A stretch of DNA of 46,346 nucleotides, taken from NCBI GenBank assembly GCA_036123635.1, contig JAZADL010000074.1, forward strand, positions 1 to 46,346. The letters are read 5' to 3'. The position numbers and the translations under genes were made by a program. The notes under the pieces were generated by a model. That model was not told where the DNA came from and made no database searches. It saw only the letters and a program-made list of their open reading frames with translations. Below are positions 16,684 to 24,945 of this stretch, piece by piece (position 1 is the first letter of the stretch; each line of letters begins with the position of its first letter). This DNA comes from UBA9410 sp036123635 (lineage in GTDB: Bacteria > Actinomycetota > Acidimicrobiia > Acidimicrobiales > MedAcidi-G1).

Positions 16684-17681
16684 GACTCAGCTTCCTCGGG
16701 GCCCAGTAGAAGGGAGCGTTGACGAGCCAGCCGCTGGCTGTCCACGGTCGTGCAGTGGTCAACGACAGCGTCGGGGGCAATTGGGGTAGCTCGGGCCTCG
16801 TCGAACGCCTCATCAAATCGAGCTAGGGCCTCGGCCTCGATGTCTGCATGGGTCTCTTCGTCCCACAAATCCTGTTCGACGAGGTGGGCTCGGAGACGGT
16901 CGATGGGGTCGTTACGCCGGGCCGCTTCGAGTTCCTCGGCCGGGACGTATCGGGTGGGATCGTCAGCCGTGGTATGGGCACCGAGGCGGTATAGGACGGC
17001 CTCGATGAGTGTGGGACCTTGGCCTGCCAGGGCCCGGGACCGAGCCTCATCCACAGCGTCGTACACGGCAGCTGCATCGTTACCGTCCACGGTGAGGCCA
17101 GGCATCCCGAAGGCGGCAGCCTTGGCGGCGATGGTTTCGGCAGCCGTCTGTAGATGCAACGGAGTGGAGATCGCCCACTGGTTGTTGATGCACAGGAAGA
17201 TCACCGGCACACCCAGAAGGCCGGCCAGGTTCCCGGCCTCGTAGAAGTCGCCTTCGGAGCTAGAGCCGTCCCCGAAGAACACGGTGACCACTCCGGGCTG
17301 ATTTTGCAGAGTCATGCCCCAGGCCAAGCCGACAGCGTGGGGAATCTGGGTGGCTAATGAGATCTGCAGGGGTGCGACCCGAACCGTCGGTGGTAGGTGG
17401 CTTCCGGCCGGGTGACCGATGTTGTAGAGCAAGTAGCGGTACAGGACCTCTGAGCCGAAGCGCTGAAGGGCTAACGGCTCCCGGTACTGGGGAAGAATCC
17501 AGTCCTGTTCCGGGTTCAAGGCATGGGCGGTAGCGGCGATGGCAGCCTCGTGGCCGTCGATGGGAGCCAGCGTGCCGACCTGTCCTTGGCGTTGCAGGTT
17601 CCAGAGCCGTTGGGCCTGAACCCGGGCGCCGACCATGTCCCCGAGGATTGCCTGGAGTTGATCATCGGACGGTTGCGCCAC
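16680..17681 (-). CDS. 2-oxoacid dehydrogenase E1 component, alpha subunit
   Basis: The 333-residue thiamine-diphosphate-binding subunit decarboxylates the 2-oxoacid. The ThDP/Mg motif runs from GDGSSSEGDFYE through CINNQWAIS, and the phosphorylation-loop region reads RLGAHTTADDPTRYV, found in branched-chain and Gram-positive pyruvate E1alpha proteins. The GTG start has AGGGT about 9 bases upstream. It is first gene of the E1alpha-E1beta-E2-E3 operon; its promoter must lie in the 307-bp gap shared with the PPOX gene at 17989. Confidence 0.92.
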   Translation of the reverse strand: MAQPSDDQLQAILGDMVGARVQAQRLWNLQRQGQVGTLAPIDGHEAAIAATAHALNPEQDWILPQYREPLALQRFGSEVLYRYLLYNIGHPAGSHLPPTVRVAPLQISLATQIPHAVGLAWGMTLQNQPGVVTVFFGDGSSSEGDFYEAGNLAGLLGVPVIFLCINNQWAISTPLHLQTAAETIAAKAAAFGMPGLTVDGNDAAAVYDAVDEARSRALAGQGPTLIEAVLYRLGAHTTADDPTRYVPAEELEAARRNDPIDRLRAHLVEQDLWDEETHADIEAEALARFDEAFDEARATPIAPDAVVDHCTTVDSQRLARQRSLLLGPEEAES

Positions 17682-17793
17682 GCCGGCGACCCTACCGGCC
17701 GCTCCTCACGTAGGTTAGGCGTCACAGGTGCCCAAAGTCACTGGACCCGGACCGGTTCACAGAACTACCGGATGGTAACTTGCGTCTCTTGAA

Positions 17794-17906
17794 GGCTTCT
17801 GGCCCTCCCAGAGCCGACATAACCTCCGGCTAGAACCCACCCCCCTGGTTCTGCAAGCCGAGAGTGACCGCACGCCCCGCCTGCCCGGTGGGGCGTGCGA
17901 CGTTTT
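17794..17906 (+). ncRNA. Structured RNA candidate ending in an intrinsic terminator
   Basis: The 307-bp gap before 17989 is unusually structured on the plus strand. Hairpin 1 is 17794-17815 (GGCT, bulged T, CTGG / CCAG, AGCC). An alternative pairing, AGCCG (17812-17816) with CGGCT (17827-17831), excludes part of it. Hairpin 2 pairs AGAACC (17832-17837) with GGTTCT (17847-17852). A 9-bp GCACGCCCC/GGGGCGTGC terminator with TTTTT follows. No plus-strand gene lies upstream, so this is either a free small RNA or a terminating leader (riboswitch or attenuator) for the PPOX gene. I do not recognise a known family. Confidence 0.35.
17870..17906 (+). terminator. Rho-independent terminator
   Basis: GCACGCCCC (17870-17878) pairs perfectly with GGGGCGTGC (17890-17898), and TTTTT (17902-17906) follows after GACG. 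This is the best intrinsic terminator in the window. It faces the plus strand, 83 bases before the PPOX start. Confidence 0.75.
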
Positions 17907-17988
17907 TCGGTGCCTACCATCCTGCGGTCCGACCGACCGGTAAGGGAGACGGGCGAAAGGCGTCGAGGAACGTCGACGAGGGAGAACC

Positions 17989-18462
17989 ATGGCCACCAAC
18001 CGCCGAGACCTAATCCGTATGACCGATGCCGAGTTGGCGACGTTCGTAGAGGAGCAGAAGAGTCTTCAGGTGGCCTGCCACGAACGGGACGGTTCGATTC
18101 ACCTATCCACCCTCTGGTTCGCTGTGGTTGACGACCTGTTGGCTTTCGGGACCTACAGCAAGTCGCAGAAAATCCTGAATCTCCAACGAGACGACCGGAT
18201 CACCGTGCTCCTCGAGGACGGCGAGACCTACGAGACGCTACGCGGTGTAATGATCAAGGGGCGGGCTGTTCTCCGCGGTTCGGATAACCCCGACGGGGTG
18301 CGGGAGGTGGCCCGTGCCGTCATGCGACGAAACCAGCCGGAGATTCCAGACGAGTTCTTCGAAGAGGCCTTGGAGGCCTGGGCTGCCAAGCGCACAGCGG
18401 TCCTGATCCGGCCGGAGAAGGTCGTCAGTTGGGACCACACAAAACTAGACGGGGTCTACTAA
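17989..18462 (+). CDS. PPOX-family flavin/F420-binding protein
   Basis: The 157-residue protein matches the pyridoxamine-phosphate-oxidase-like superfamily: VACHERDGSIHLSTLWFAV near 27-45, a SKSQKILNLQRDDRITVLLEDG block (cofactor-phosphate binding K/R residues) and a C-terminal AVLIRPEKVVSWDHTKL. In actinobacteria such proteins may use F420 or FMN or bind haem; the role is not known. GAGGGAGAACC precedes the ATG. The upstream structured RNA with a terminator may control it. Confidence 0.8.
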   Translation: MATNRRDLIRMTDAELATFVEEQKSLQVACHERDGSIHLSTLWFAVVDDLLAFGTYSKSQKILNLQRDDRITVLLEDGETYETLRGVMIKGRAVLRGSDNPDGVREVARAVMRRNQPEIPDEFFEEALEAWAAKRTAVLIRPEKVVSWDHTKLDGVY

Positions 18463-18518
18463 CAGGTTCTGACCTCCTAACCGCCCTCTCGGCCGAGCCT
18501 TCAAAGGATCCGCCTAGC

Positions 18519-19232
18519 ATGACGGCTATGGATGCCCTCTTCGCCGTGCAGGACGAGGACGTCATCCGAGGGCAACTGGAGTACCGCCGGGCTCACCTCT
18601 CCGAGCGTCAGGACGTGGTGGTTGCTGAGGCCGAGCGAGATCAGACGGCGGCGGCCATTGCAGGACTGGAACTAGAGCGTCTCGAGCACTCTCGTCGACA
18701 GAACCGGCTGGAGGGCGAGGTAGTGGCGATCGAGGCCCGATTGACTGAGTTGGACAGGAAGCTCTATGGCTCCGCGATCACCTCGGCCCGGGAAGCAACC
18801 AGCCTCCAAGACGAGATCGGTCATCTACGGCGACGCCAAGACGACCTCGAAGGCTCTGTTTTGGAGCTCATGGAGGTCCTTGAGCCTATGGAACAGGAGT
18901 TGGCCCGACTGGCCGACCAGGCATCGACTGGGGACGTTGCTATTCAGGCCGCCCAGATCGCCCTGGCTGAGGCCGAGGCAGCCGTGGACGGAGAGTCATC
19001 GGAGTCGGCCTCTCGTCGAGAATTAGCTCTTGCTCAGGTCCCTGCCGACGTGCTGGATCGCTACGAGGGAAGCCGAGCCTCGTTTGGTTCAAGCACTGTG
19101 GTCCGGTTCTCCGGTTCGGACTGCAGTGGATGTCCATACTCCATGCCGGCTGTGGAGGCCGACCGCGTGCGGAGCCTGACCGCTGGAACGTTGGCCGATT
19201 GCAGCGAGTGCGGTCGACTCGTCGTCCGCTGA
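18519..19232 (+). CDS. Coiled-coil protein with C-terminal C4-type zinc ribbon (CT398/DUF164 family)
   Basis: From ATG 18519 the protein has 237 residues. A long antiparallel coiled coil (about 20-170, rich in E, R, L heptads) is followed by a short zinc-ribbon domain with CSGC and CSEC pairs near the C terminus (SDCSGCPYSMPAVE, LADCSECGRLVV). This is the CT398-like family, conserved across bacteria and thought to interact with flagellar, secretion or transcription components, though its function is open. In mycobacteria the homologue sits beside a histidine-phosphatase-containing gene, as it nearly does here. Confidence 0.85.
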   Translation: MTAMDALFAVQDEDVIRGQLEYRRAHLSERQDVVVAEAERDQTAAAIAGLELERLEHSRRQNRLEGEVVAIEARLTELDRKLYGSAITSAREATSLQDEIGHLRRRQDDLEGSVLELMEVLEPMEQELARLADQASTGDVAIQAAQIALAEAEAAVDGESSESASRRELALAQVPADVLDRYEGSRASFGSSTVVRFSGSDCSGCPYSMPAVEADRVRSLTAGTLADCSECGRLVVR

Positions 19233-19246
19233 CCCGCCAGTCCACC

Positions 19247-19732
19247 GTGTTTCTCTGGTTCGTCGTCGGCTCCGTGGTCGTCGTGACCCTCGTGTTCGAC
19301 AGCCCGTCCATGGACGTTCGGCTGGTGGCTCTGGGAGCCGTTCTCCCGGTGGCCGAAGCCCTGGTCGGGGGCCCCTGGTTTCTCCATACGCCGATCTTGG
19401 GCGTATTGGGGCTAGCGATCGTGATGTTGGTGGCTAGGGGCCGCCGCCTGGTGCAGCGAAGGTGGCTGGGGGTTCCCATCGGAGTACTGAGCCACCAGGT
19501 GCTAGATGGGACATGGGCTGACACCCGAGTGTTCTGGTGGCCGGCCACCGGATTCGATGTTCTGGGGGGATCGCGGGTGCCGGAGTTTGGTCGAGGAACA
19601 GGCGGTCTCTTACTGGAGGCAAGCGGCCTCCTGTTGGGAGTCTGGGTTTGGCGTAGGTACCGATTGGCCGACCCCGACCGCCGGTCGTCCCTACTACGGG
19701 CTGGTCGTCTCGAAGCATCGGAGACCTCCTGA
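19247..19732 (+). CDS. Integral membrane protein, YdjM-like metal-dependent hydrolase family candidate
   Basis: From GTG 19247 the product has about 161 residues with three to four hydrophobic segments. Conserved-looking polar residues lie between them: WFLHTPILG (His) and GVLSHQVLDGTW (His, Asp), followed by WWPATGFD. This pattern resembles YdjM-type membrane-bound metal-dependent hydrolases, but the match is by eye only. The start is uncertain, since in-frame sequence extends back into the zinc-ribbon gene. It overlaps the following phosphatase start by 1 bp, so these genes form one operon. Confidence 0.6.
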   Translation: MFLWFVVGSVVVVTLVFDSPSMDVRLVALGAVLPVAEALVGGPWFLHTPILGVLGLAIVMLVARGRRLVQRRWLGVPIGVLSHQVLDGTWADTRVFWWPATGFDVLGGSRVPEFGRGTGGLLLEASGLLLGVWVWRRYRLADPDRRSSLLRAGRLEASETS

Positions 19733-20307
19733 TGCTCTACGTGGTTCGACACGGACGGACGGCGGCCAACGCCTCCGGCCTTCTCCTAGGTCACCTCGAC
19801 CCGGACTTAGACGACCTCGGAGCCCGGCAAGCTCGGCTGGTAGCCGCTGCACTCGGGCCGATGGACCGGGTGGTGTCCAGCCCGTTGGCACGAACTCGCC
19901 AGACCGCAGAAGCCTTCGGGATAGAGGTCGAGGTAGATGACCGGTGGATCGAGATGGATTATGGCGAATTCGACGGCCGTCCGGTAGCAGAGATTCCGGC
20001 TGAGACGTGGGCCGCGTGGCGCGCTGACCTGAACTGGGCTCCGCCGGGCGGCGAGTCGCACCGAGATCTGGGGATTCGAGTTAGGGCTGCCATGGATGAC
20101 CTATTTGACGTGTCGAGAGTCTCGGACGTCGCGGTGGTCACCCACGTTTCCCCGGTGAAGGCCGCATTGGCTTGGACCCTAGGGGTAGGCGACGAACTGG
20201 CTTGGCGGACCTATGTGGCGCCGGCTTCTGTGATGGTCGTCGGGGCTGGGCCCGCCGGACCGTCGCTTCGCAACTTCAACGACATTGCCCATCTCGCCGC
20301 GGGGTGA
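19732..20307 (+). CDS. Histidine phosphatase (phosphoglycerate-mutase-like)
   Basis: The 191-residue cytosolic protein has the catalytic RHG motif (VVRHGRTAANA, R6-H7-G8), SSPLARTRQTAE, an acid E in WIEMDYGEFDG and the second histidine in VVTHVSPVK. These are the hallmarks of branch-1 histidine phosphatases such as CobC and phosphoglycerate-mutase-like enzymes. In M. tuberculosis the zinc-ribbon neighbour is next to a protein fusing RNase HI to such a phosphatase; here the phosphatase stands alone. Its stop is 6 bp from the convergent phosphotransferase. Confidence 0.88.
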   Translation: MLYVVRHGRTAANASGLLLGHLDPDLDDLGARQARLVAAALGPMDRVVSSPLARTRQTAEAFGIEVEVDDRWIEMDYGEFDGRPVAEIPAETWAAWRADLNWAPPGGESHRDLGIRVRAAMDDLFDVSRVSDVAVVTHVSPVKAALAWTLGVGDELAWRTYVAPASVMVVGAGPAGPSLRNFNDIAHLAAG

Positions 20308-20313
20308 GCCAGC

Positions 20314-21405
20314 TCAGGGCAGGAGTTCTCCGGCGTCCAGATCATGGATTGCTGCCACCACCCGGTCCAGCATCTGGCCGACCAACTGCACGGCCCGATC
20401 GTTGACTAGTTCTACGCTGCCCCCAGCCTGAATCGGATAACAAAGGCAGAACAGGGCCGTCCGCCGGTAGTCCTCGAGAAGTTGGTTGACCGGGTAATCG
20501 ATTCCCGAATCGGCCAGGGTGTCCCGGTAGACATCTAGGAGCTGTTCCTCGTGAGCCCGCCGGTCCTCGGTGGTCAGACTCTGGCTGAGGAAGTACCCGA
20601 GGTCGTAGGCGCCGACCGTGCGGACGCAGATCTGCCAGTCGATGGCCACCACCTCGGGCCCCTCGGAACCCGGTCGAAAGAACAAGTTGTCCAACCGGAA
20701 GTCCCCGTGGGCCAGGGTGGTCTGTCGCTCCGGGAAGGTCATCATCTCCTCGACAACGAGGGGAAACCGTTCCCCGATAGCCCGGATCCGGTCATCCACC
20801 CGGTCCCCGAATGAGGCCAGGAACGGTTCCCAGGCTGTCGAGACGCCTTGCTGGACCCCCTGGGGCATCGGGGGGTCCCACCCGAATGGCACCCAGGACA
20901 ACTCCTCGGTGAACAGCGGGGACTCCCAAAATTCGGCGTGATGGCCGGCGATCGCACGGACTGCCGCTTCGGCAACCTCAACGGGACAGCCGTCCAACTG
21001 GCTGTGCACCTCGGCATCGCCGAGATCCTCAAGCAACAGCACGAAGTCGTCGGTTTCCGGATCGTGAGCCGATGCCAGACAATCCGGTGTCGCGAGTGGG
21101 CTCCGGGCAGCCGCTGTTCGGTAGAACCCAACCTCCTTGCCGTAGAACTGGAAGGTTCGGGCCACGAACCTCGTCATTTCGTGTTCCACGGGGGTTTTCA
21201 GCACGACTGTCTCTGGTCCCGGCTCGCCGTCATAGTTCGGCCGGAGCCGGTGGAGGATGCCCATGAGGCCCACACCCTGACCGATCGGTTCTGACGAGAA
21301 GCCGGTGACGATGCCGCCGTCCAAGGCACCGGCGTCTCGCAGCGAGGCCGTCAGCCAGTCAGCGGTGATGTCGTCGATGGTCGTCGGGATCCCGTGTCCA
21401 GCCAT
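20314..21405 (-). CDS. Aminoglycoside-phosphotransferase-like (APH/EcKinase) family protein
   Basis: The 363-residue protein has the kinase-like APH fold: a nucleotide-binding lysine in ETVVLKTP, the acid in VEEMMTFPE, the catalytic loop LAHGDFRLDNLFF (HGD-x4-N) and the metal-binding D in VVAIDWQ. This subgroup is broad in actinobacteria and phosphorylates small hydroxylated molecules, sugars or steroids rather than clinical antibiotics in most cases. No resistance role is implied. ATG start, single gene. Confidence 0.85.
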   Translation of the reverse strand: MAGHGIPTTIDDITADWLTASLRDAGALDGGIVTGFSSEPIGQGVGLMGILHRLRPNYDGEPGPETVVLKTPVEHEMTRFVARTFQFYGKEVGFYRTAAARSPLATPDCLASAHDPETDDFVLLLEDLGDAEVHSQLDGCPVEVAEAAVRAIAGHHAEFWESPLFTEELSWVPFGWDPPMPQGVQQGVSTAWEPFLASFGDRVDDRIRAIGERFPLVVEEMMTFPERQTTLAHGDFRLDNLFFRPGSEGPEVVAIDWQICVRTVGAYDLGYFLSQSLTTEDRRAHEEQLLDVYRDTLADSGIDYPVNQLLEDYRRTALFCLCYPIQAGGSVELVNDRAVQLVGQMLDRVVAAIHDLDAGELLP

Positions 21406-21482
21406 GGTGTCCCCTCGGTGCTCGATGGTGCGTCCAATAGGGACGTGTCGCCTATCGACGGTACCAGCCAGTCCGACGGTGA

Positions 21483-22178
21483 TCAGTCGTGATCGTCGAG
21501 GTTGCCCGAACTGGGTGGTTGGAACCCCTCAGGCCAGGTTGTCGTTTCGTCGTGACGGATCCCATCTAGGGACACCCCATCCATCTGGGCTCCGGTCAGG
21601 TCCGCCCCCACCAGATCAGTGAGGCTCAGGTCGGCGTCGATAAGCGAAGCTCCCCGCAGGATGGCTCCGGACAAGTTGGCTGCTCGGATCGTGGCTCCGT
21701 TCAGGATGGCCCCCCGGAGATCAACGCCTCCGGCGAAGGTTCCAGTGAGGTCGGTGTCACGCATGCAGGTGCGAGTCAGCGACGCGCCGGCCAGCGTGGC
21801 AGCACCGAGGAGGGTGCCGGTGAGGTCAGCGGCGGTGAGCCATGCTCCTCCCAAGTCGGCACTCCGGAGGTCTGCTCCTCCCAAACGAGCGTTTCCTAGC
21901 CACGCCCGGCTGAGGACGGCGCCTCCCAAACGAGCGTCGGTTAGGTCGGCGCTCCACAGGTTGGCGTGGTGCAAGTCCGCATCAGCGAACACGGTTTCCC
22001 GGCAGATGGTGTGCCGGAGGTCGGCACCCACTAGTCGGGCGTCGGAGAGGTCCGATCCGCTCAAGACGGCCCCACCCAACCAGGATTCGCTGAGGTCGAC
22101 GGATCGGAGGTCGGCATCGGTGAGGTCGGCTCCTGCCAGGTCAGCTCCGATTTCGAGCTCGTAGCCTCGGACCTTCAT
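21483..22178 (-). CDS. Pentapeptide-repeat protein
   Basis: Nearly all of the 231 residues are tandem A(D/N)LxX pentapeptides (ADLTDADLRSVDLSESWL and so on, about 36 units), predicted to form a right-handed quadrilateral beta-helix. The C-terminal about 30 residues are non-repetitive. No signal peptide or catalytic domain is seen. Some members of this family mimic DNA and bind gyrase (MfpA/Qnr), but the family is diverse and this is not evidence for such a role here. Confidence 0.9.
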   Translation of the reverse strand: MKVRGYELEIGADLAGADLTDADLRSVDLSESWLGGAVLSGSDLSDARLVGADLRHTICRETVFADADLHHANLWSADLTDARLGGAVLSRAWLGNARLGGADLRSADLGGAWLTAADLTGTLLGAATLAGASLTRTCMRDTDLTGTFAGGVDLRGAILNGATIRAANLSGAILRGASLIDADLSLTDLVGADLTGAQMDGVSLDGIRHDETTTWPEGFQPPSSGNLDDHD

Positions 22179-22210
22179 CGGATCAAGGCTAGGTCAGGAA
22201 GCCGCTTGCC

Positions 22211-23125
22211 GTGTCTGGGCGCTGGTTCGGGGTGGGTCCCATGCCTGTGATCGGGCAGCATTCCACGGTGACCGTTCTGCTGGCTGCCATGTCGGCTGCT
22301 TTCTTTGGTGTTGGCGACCTCCTGGGAGGTATCGCCATCCGCCGCTCGGGCCGTCCCGGTGCGGCAATCACGGTGGCCATGACGGCCACCGCGGTCGGAG
22401 CGGTGGTCGTCGGGCTGGTTCTGGTAGTGCGGCCACCAGAGGCGGTGAGCATGGCCGACGTGATATGGCCAGTAATGGCCGGCCTATTGATGGCCGCCAC
22501 CCGGCCGTTGCTCTACCTCGGCATGGCCCGTGGCCCAGTCGCCGTCTTCGCTCCCGGCTACGGACTAACCATGATCGCAGTGCCCGCACTCGTGGGTCCG
22601 TTCATTGGCCAGCACCTAACCGGTGTCGAGGTGGTCGGGGTGCTACTGGCCGTTCTGGCTGTCTTGCTTCTGTCGGGGGAGGGCAGGCTGCCCAGGATCG
22701 GTGACATCGTCCGGAGTCGGGTAGTGGGTATGGCCTTAACGGTGGGATGCAGTATCGGCATGGCCGGGATCCTCCTCACTCAGGCCGATCCGTCCGCCGG
22801 CGAGGTGCCGGCCCTGCTAGTTCTGTTAACGGGCCTGGTGGTGCTGCCGGTCTTCGCTCGAGCCCGGTCGGGATCAATGTGGCCGGATCCGGTAGTCCGC
22901 CGGTTCGGGCTGGTACTCGGCTTTACCAGTGGAACGGCGTTCGTTCTCAGCACGGCGGCCTACCTTCGGGGATCGGCGGCCGTGGTGACTGCCCTGATCG
23001 CCCTCTGCCCGGGAGTAAGTGTTGGCATTGCCTGGCGGTTTCTCGGCGAGAAAGTGGCACCGCTCCAAGTCTTGGGAGGCGCCTTCGGCGTAGCGGCCGT
23101 AGTGGCCTTTGCCCTTGGGGCCTAA
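22211..23125 (+). CDS. EamA/DMT-family transporter
   Basis: The 304-residue product (or 294 from ATG 22241) is very hydrophobic, with about ten predicted membrane segments in two homologous halves. This is the drug/metabolite transporter layout. The second half contains SGTAFVLSTAAYLRGSAAVVTALIALCPGVSVGIAWRFLGEK, where the PGV...ER/EK ending is typical of EamA repeats. Substrate unknown. Its stop lies 17 bp from the 3' end of the opposite-strand RNase P RNA gene. Confidence 0.85.
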   Translation: MSGRWFGVGPMPVIGQHSTVTVLLAAMSAAFFGVGDLLGGIAIRRSGRPGAAITVAMTATAVGAVVVGLVLVVRPPEAVSMADVIWPVMAGLLMAATRPLLYLGMARGPVAVFAPGYGLTMIAVPALVGPFIGQHLTGVEVVGVLLAVLAVLLLSGEGRLPRIGDIVRSRVVGMALTVGCSIGMAGILLTQADPSAGEVPALLVLLTGLVVLPVFARARSGSMWPDPVVRRFGLVLGFTSGTAFVLSTAAYLRGSAAVVTALIALCPGVSVGIAWRFLGEKVAPLQVLGGAFGVAAVVAFALGA

Positions 23126-23142
23126 TCAAGCGAAAGCCGGGG

Positions 23143-23513
<371 letters not shown>

Positions 23514-23577
23514 GACCAGTCTGGCGCGAGAATTCCCCTTGCGTCGCACCAGTTCTGCCACTAGCAACACTCCGGAC

Positions 23578-23883
23578 ATGGAAGCACTCGTTCGGATCCC
23601 GAATCTGACCTCTCTGGCCGTCCGCCCGGCGCCCGTCGACGGCGACCAAGTTGTCGAGCCGTGGTACCTACGGGGGGCCTGTAGAGGGCTCGACTCGGCG
23701 ATTTTCTACCCCGATCCTGTGGAGGAGTTCGCCATCGATCACGCGCTTTCCGTGTGCGAGAGGTGCGAGGTTCGACCAGAGTGCCTAGACCACGCCCTGT
23801 CAAGGCGAGAGCCCACGGGAATTTGGGGCGGGACCACTGAGCGGGACCGCCGCCGAATCTTGCGCCGTCGCCGGTCTGCCTGA
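23578..23883 (+). CDS. WhiB-family iron-sulfur transcription factor
   Basis: The 101-residue protein carries the four [4Fe-4S] ligands C35, C60, C63 and C69 in GACRGLDSAIFYP and CERCEVRPECLDHAL, the turn GIWGG (81-85), and a basic RRRILRRRR tail for DNA contact. WhiB proteins regulate division, redox and stress genes together with sigma factors. A much longer in-frame open frame to the left runs through rnpB and is not real. The gene is divergent from rnpB and sits 15 bp upstream of trpD. I cannot assign it to WhiB1-7. Confidence 0.92.
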   Translation: MEALVRIPNLTSLAVRPAPVDGDQVVEPWYLRGACRGLDSAIFYPDPVEEFAIDHALSVCERCEVRPECLDHALSRREPTGIWGGTTERDRRRILRRRRSA

Positions 23884-23898
23884 CCGGCCCAGCCTGCC

Positions 23899-24927
23899 AT
23901 GGCCATTGATGACTTCGGTGGGTGGCCAGGCCTGCTGGCCCGTCTATGTGACGGAGAGGACCTATCGGCCGACGAGGCTGAGGCCATCCTGACCGAAATC
24001 CTGGGCGGTGAGGCCGAACCGGCCCAGATCGCCGGTTTCCTCGTTGGACTAAAAGTCAAGGGAGAGACGGCTGAGGAGACGACCGGCCTGGTTCGGGCCA
24101 TGGTGGCGGCCGCTGAGCCGCTGGACCTGCCAGAGGGGACTATCGACATCGTCGGAACCGGGGGTGGACATGGACGACGGGTCGCTGCCCTGAACGTGTC
24201 GACTATGGCCTGCTTCGCGGCGGTCGGGGCGGGCGCCACGGTCTGCAAGCACGGCAACCGCCGGGCGTCGTCGACTTCAGGAGCTTTCGACCTGCTGGAG
24301 GCCCTCGGAGTAGATATCGAGATCACCCCAGACCGCCTGGCTGCCCAGGTGGCCGAGCACCGGATCGGTTTTGCTTTTGCCCGAACGTTTCATCCGGCAA
24401 TGCGCTTTGCTGGTCCCATCCGGGCCGGGCTGGGTATCCCAACCGTGTTCAACGTGCTAGGTCCGCTGTCCCATCCGGGCCAGCCGAAGAGACAGGTCAT
24501 CGGGGCCGCTGATCCGGCGTTGGCCGATCGGATGCTGGAAGTCTTCCGGATCGGCGGTTCGACGCACACCTGGTTGGTAACCGGCGACGACGGCCTGGAC
24601 GAGGTGGCCCTGACCGGTCCTACGCGGATCCTAGAGCTCCGCGATGGTGTGACATCTGAGTGGACCCTGGATCCGACTGACCTTGGAATGATGCTGGCCG
24701 AACCTTCGGATCTGGCCGGCGGGAGCCCGGAGGACAACGTCAAAATCACCTATGACCTGTTCGCAGGTCGGGAACGCGGACCGAAGCGTGACATCGTGGC
24801 GCTGAACGCGGGGGCCGGACTTGTGGTGGCCGGGGTGGCTGATGGAATCGCCGACGGCGTGGAGCGGGCCGTCGCTGCTCTAGAGGACGGATCGGCGGCT
24901 GCTGCACTGGAGTCGATCAGCACCTGA
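23899..24927 (+). CDS. trpD: Anthranilate phosphoribosyltransferase
   Basis: The 342-residue enzyme attaches phosphoribose to anthranilate in tryptophan synthesis. It shows the helical N-terminal domain (EAILTEILGGEAEPAQIAGFL), the PRPP-binding GTGGG (86-90), LNVSTMACFAAVGAGATVCKHGNR (KHGNR at 117-121) and HPAMRFAGPIRAGLGIPTVFNVLGPL. The usual GTGGD is GTGGG here, a conspicuous change in the PRPP loop. No other trp gene is nearby, as is common in mycobacteria, where trpD also stands apart near the pimB' and dcw regions. Confidence 0.9.
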   Translation: MAIDDFGGWPGLLARLCDGEDLSADEAEAILTEILGGEAEPAQIAGFLVGLKVKGETAEETTGLVRAMVAAAEPLDLPEGTIDIVGTGGGHGRRVAALNVSTMACFAAVGAGATVCKHGNRRASSTSGAFDLLEALGVDIEITPDRLAAQVAEHRIGFAFARTFHPAMRFAGPIRAGLGIPTVFNVLGPLSHPGQPKRQVIGAADPALADRMLEVFRIGGSTHTWLVTGDDGLDEVALTGPTRILELRDGVTSEWTLDPTDLGMMLAEPSDLAGGSPEDNVKITYDLFAGRERGPKRDIVALNAGAGLVVAGVADGIADGVERAVAALEDGSAAAALESIST

Positions 24928-24945
24928 GTGCTTTGGGTGCCACGG

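Noticed and set aside
17855..17906. T-box-like sequence before the terminator
   Set aside because: GAGAGTGACCGCACG only loosely resembles the T-box AGGGTGG-N-ACCGCG core, no Stem I elements are visible, and the downstream gene is not an aminoacyl-tRNA or amino-acid gene.
18940..19752. 270-residue minus-strand open frame opposite the zinc-ribbon and membrane genes
   Set aside because: Low-complexity Arg/Pro/Thr-rich product without recognisable domain; the plus-strand genes have real motifs and coupled starts.
20314..21405. Antibiotic-resistance aminoglycoside kinase
   Set aside because: The APH fold is shared by many metabolic kinases; no resistance-gene context or close match to a known resistance enzyme is visible.
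21483..22178. Gyrase-protecting MfpA/Qnr protein
   Set aside because: Pentapeptide repeats alone are not specific, and no MfpA-type conserved gene cluster is adjacent.
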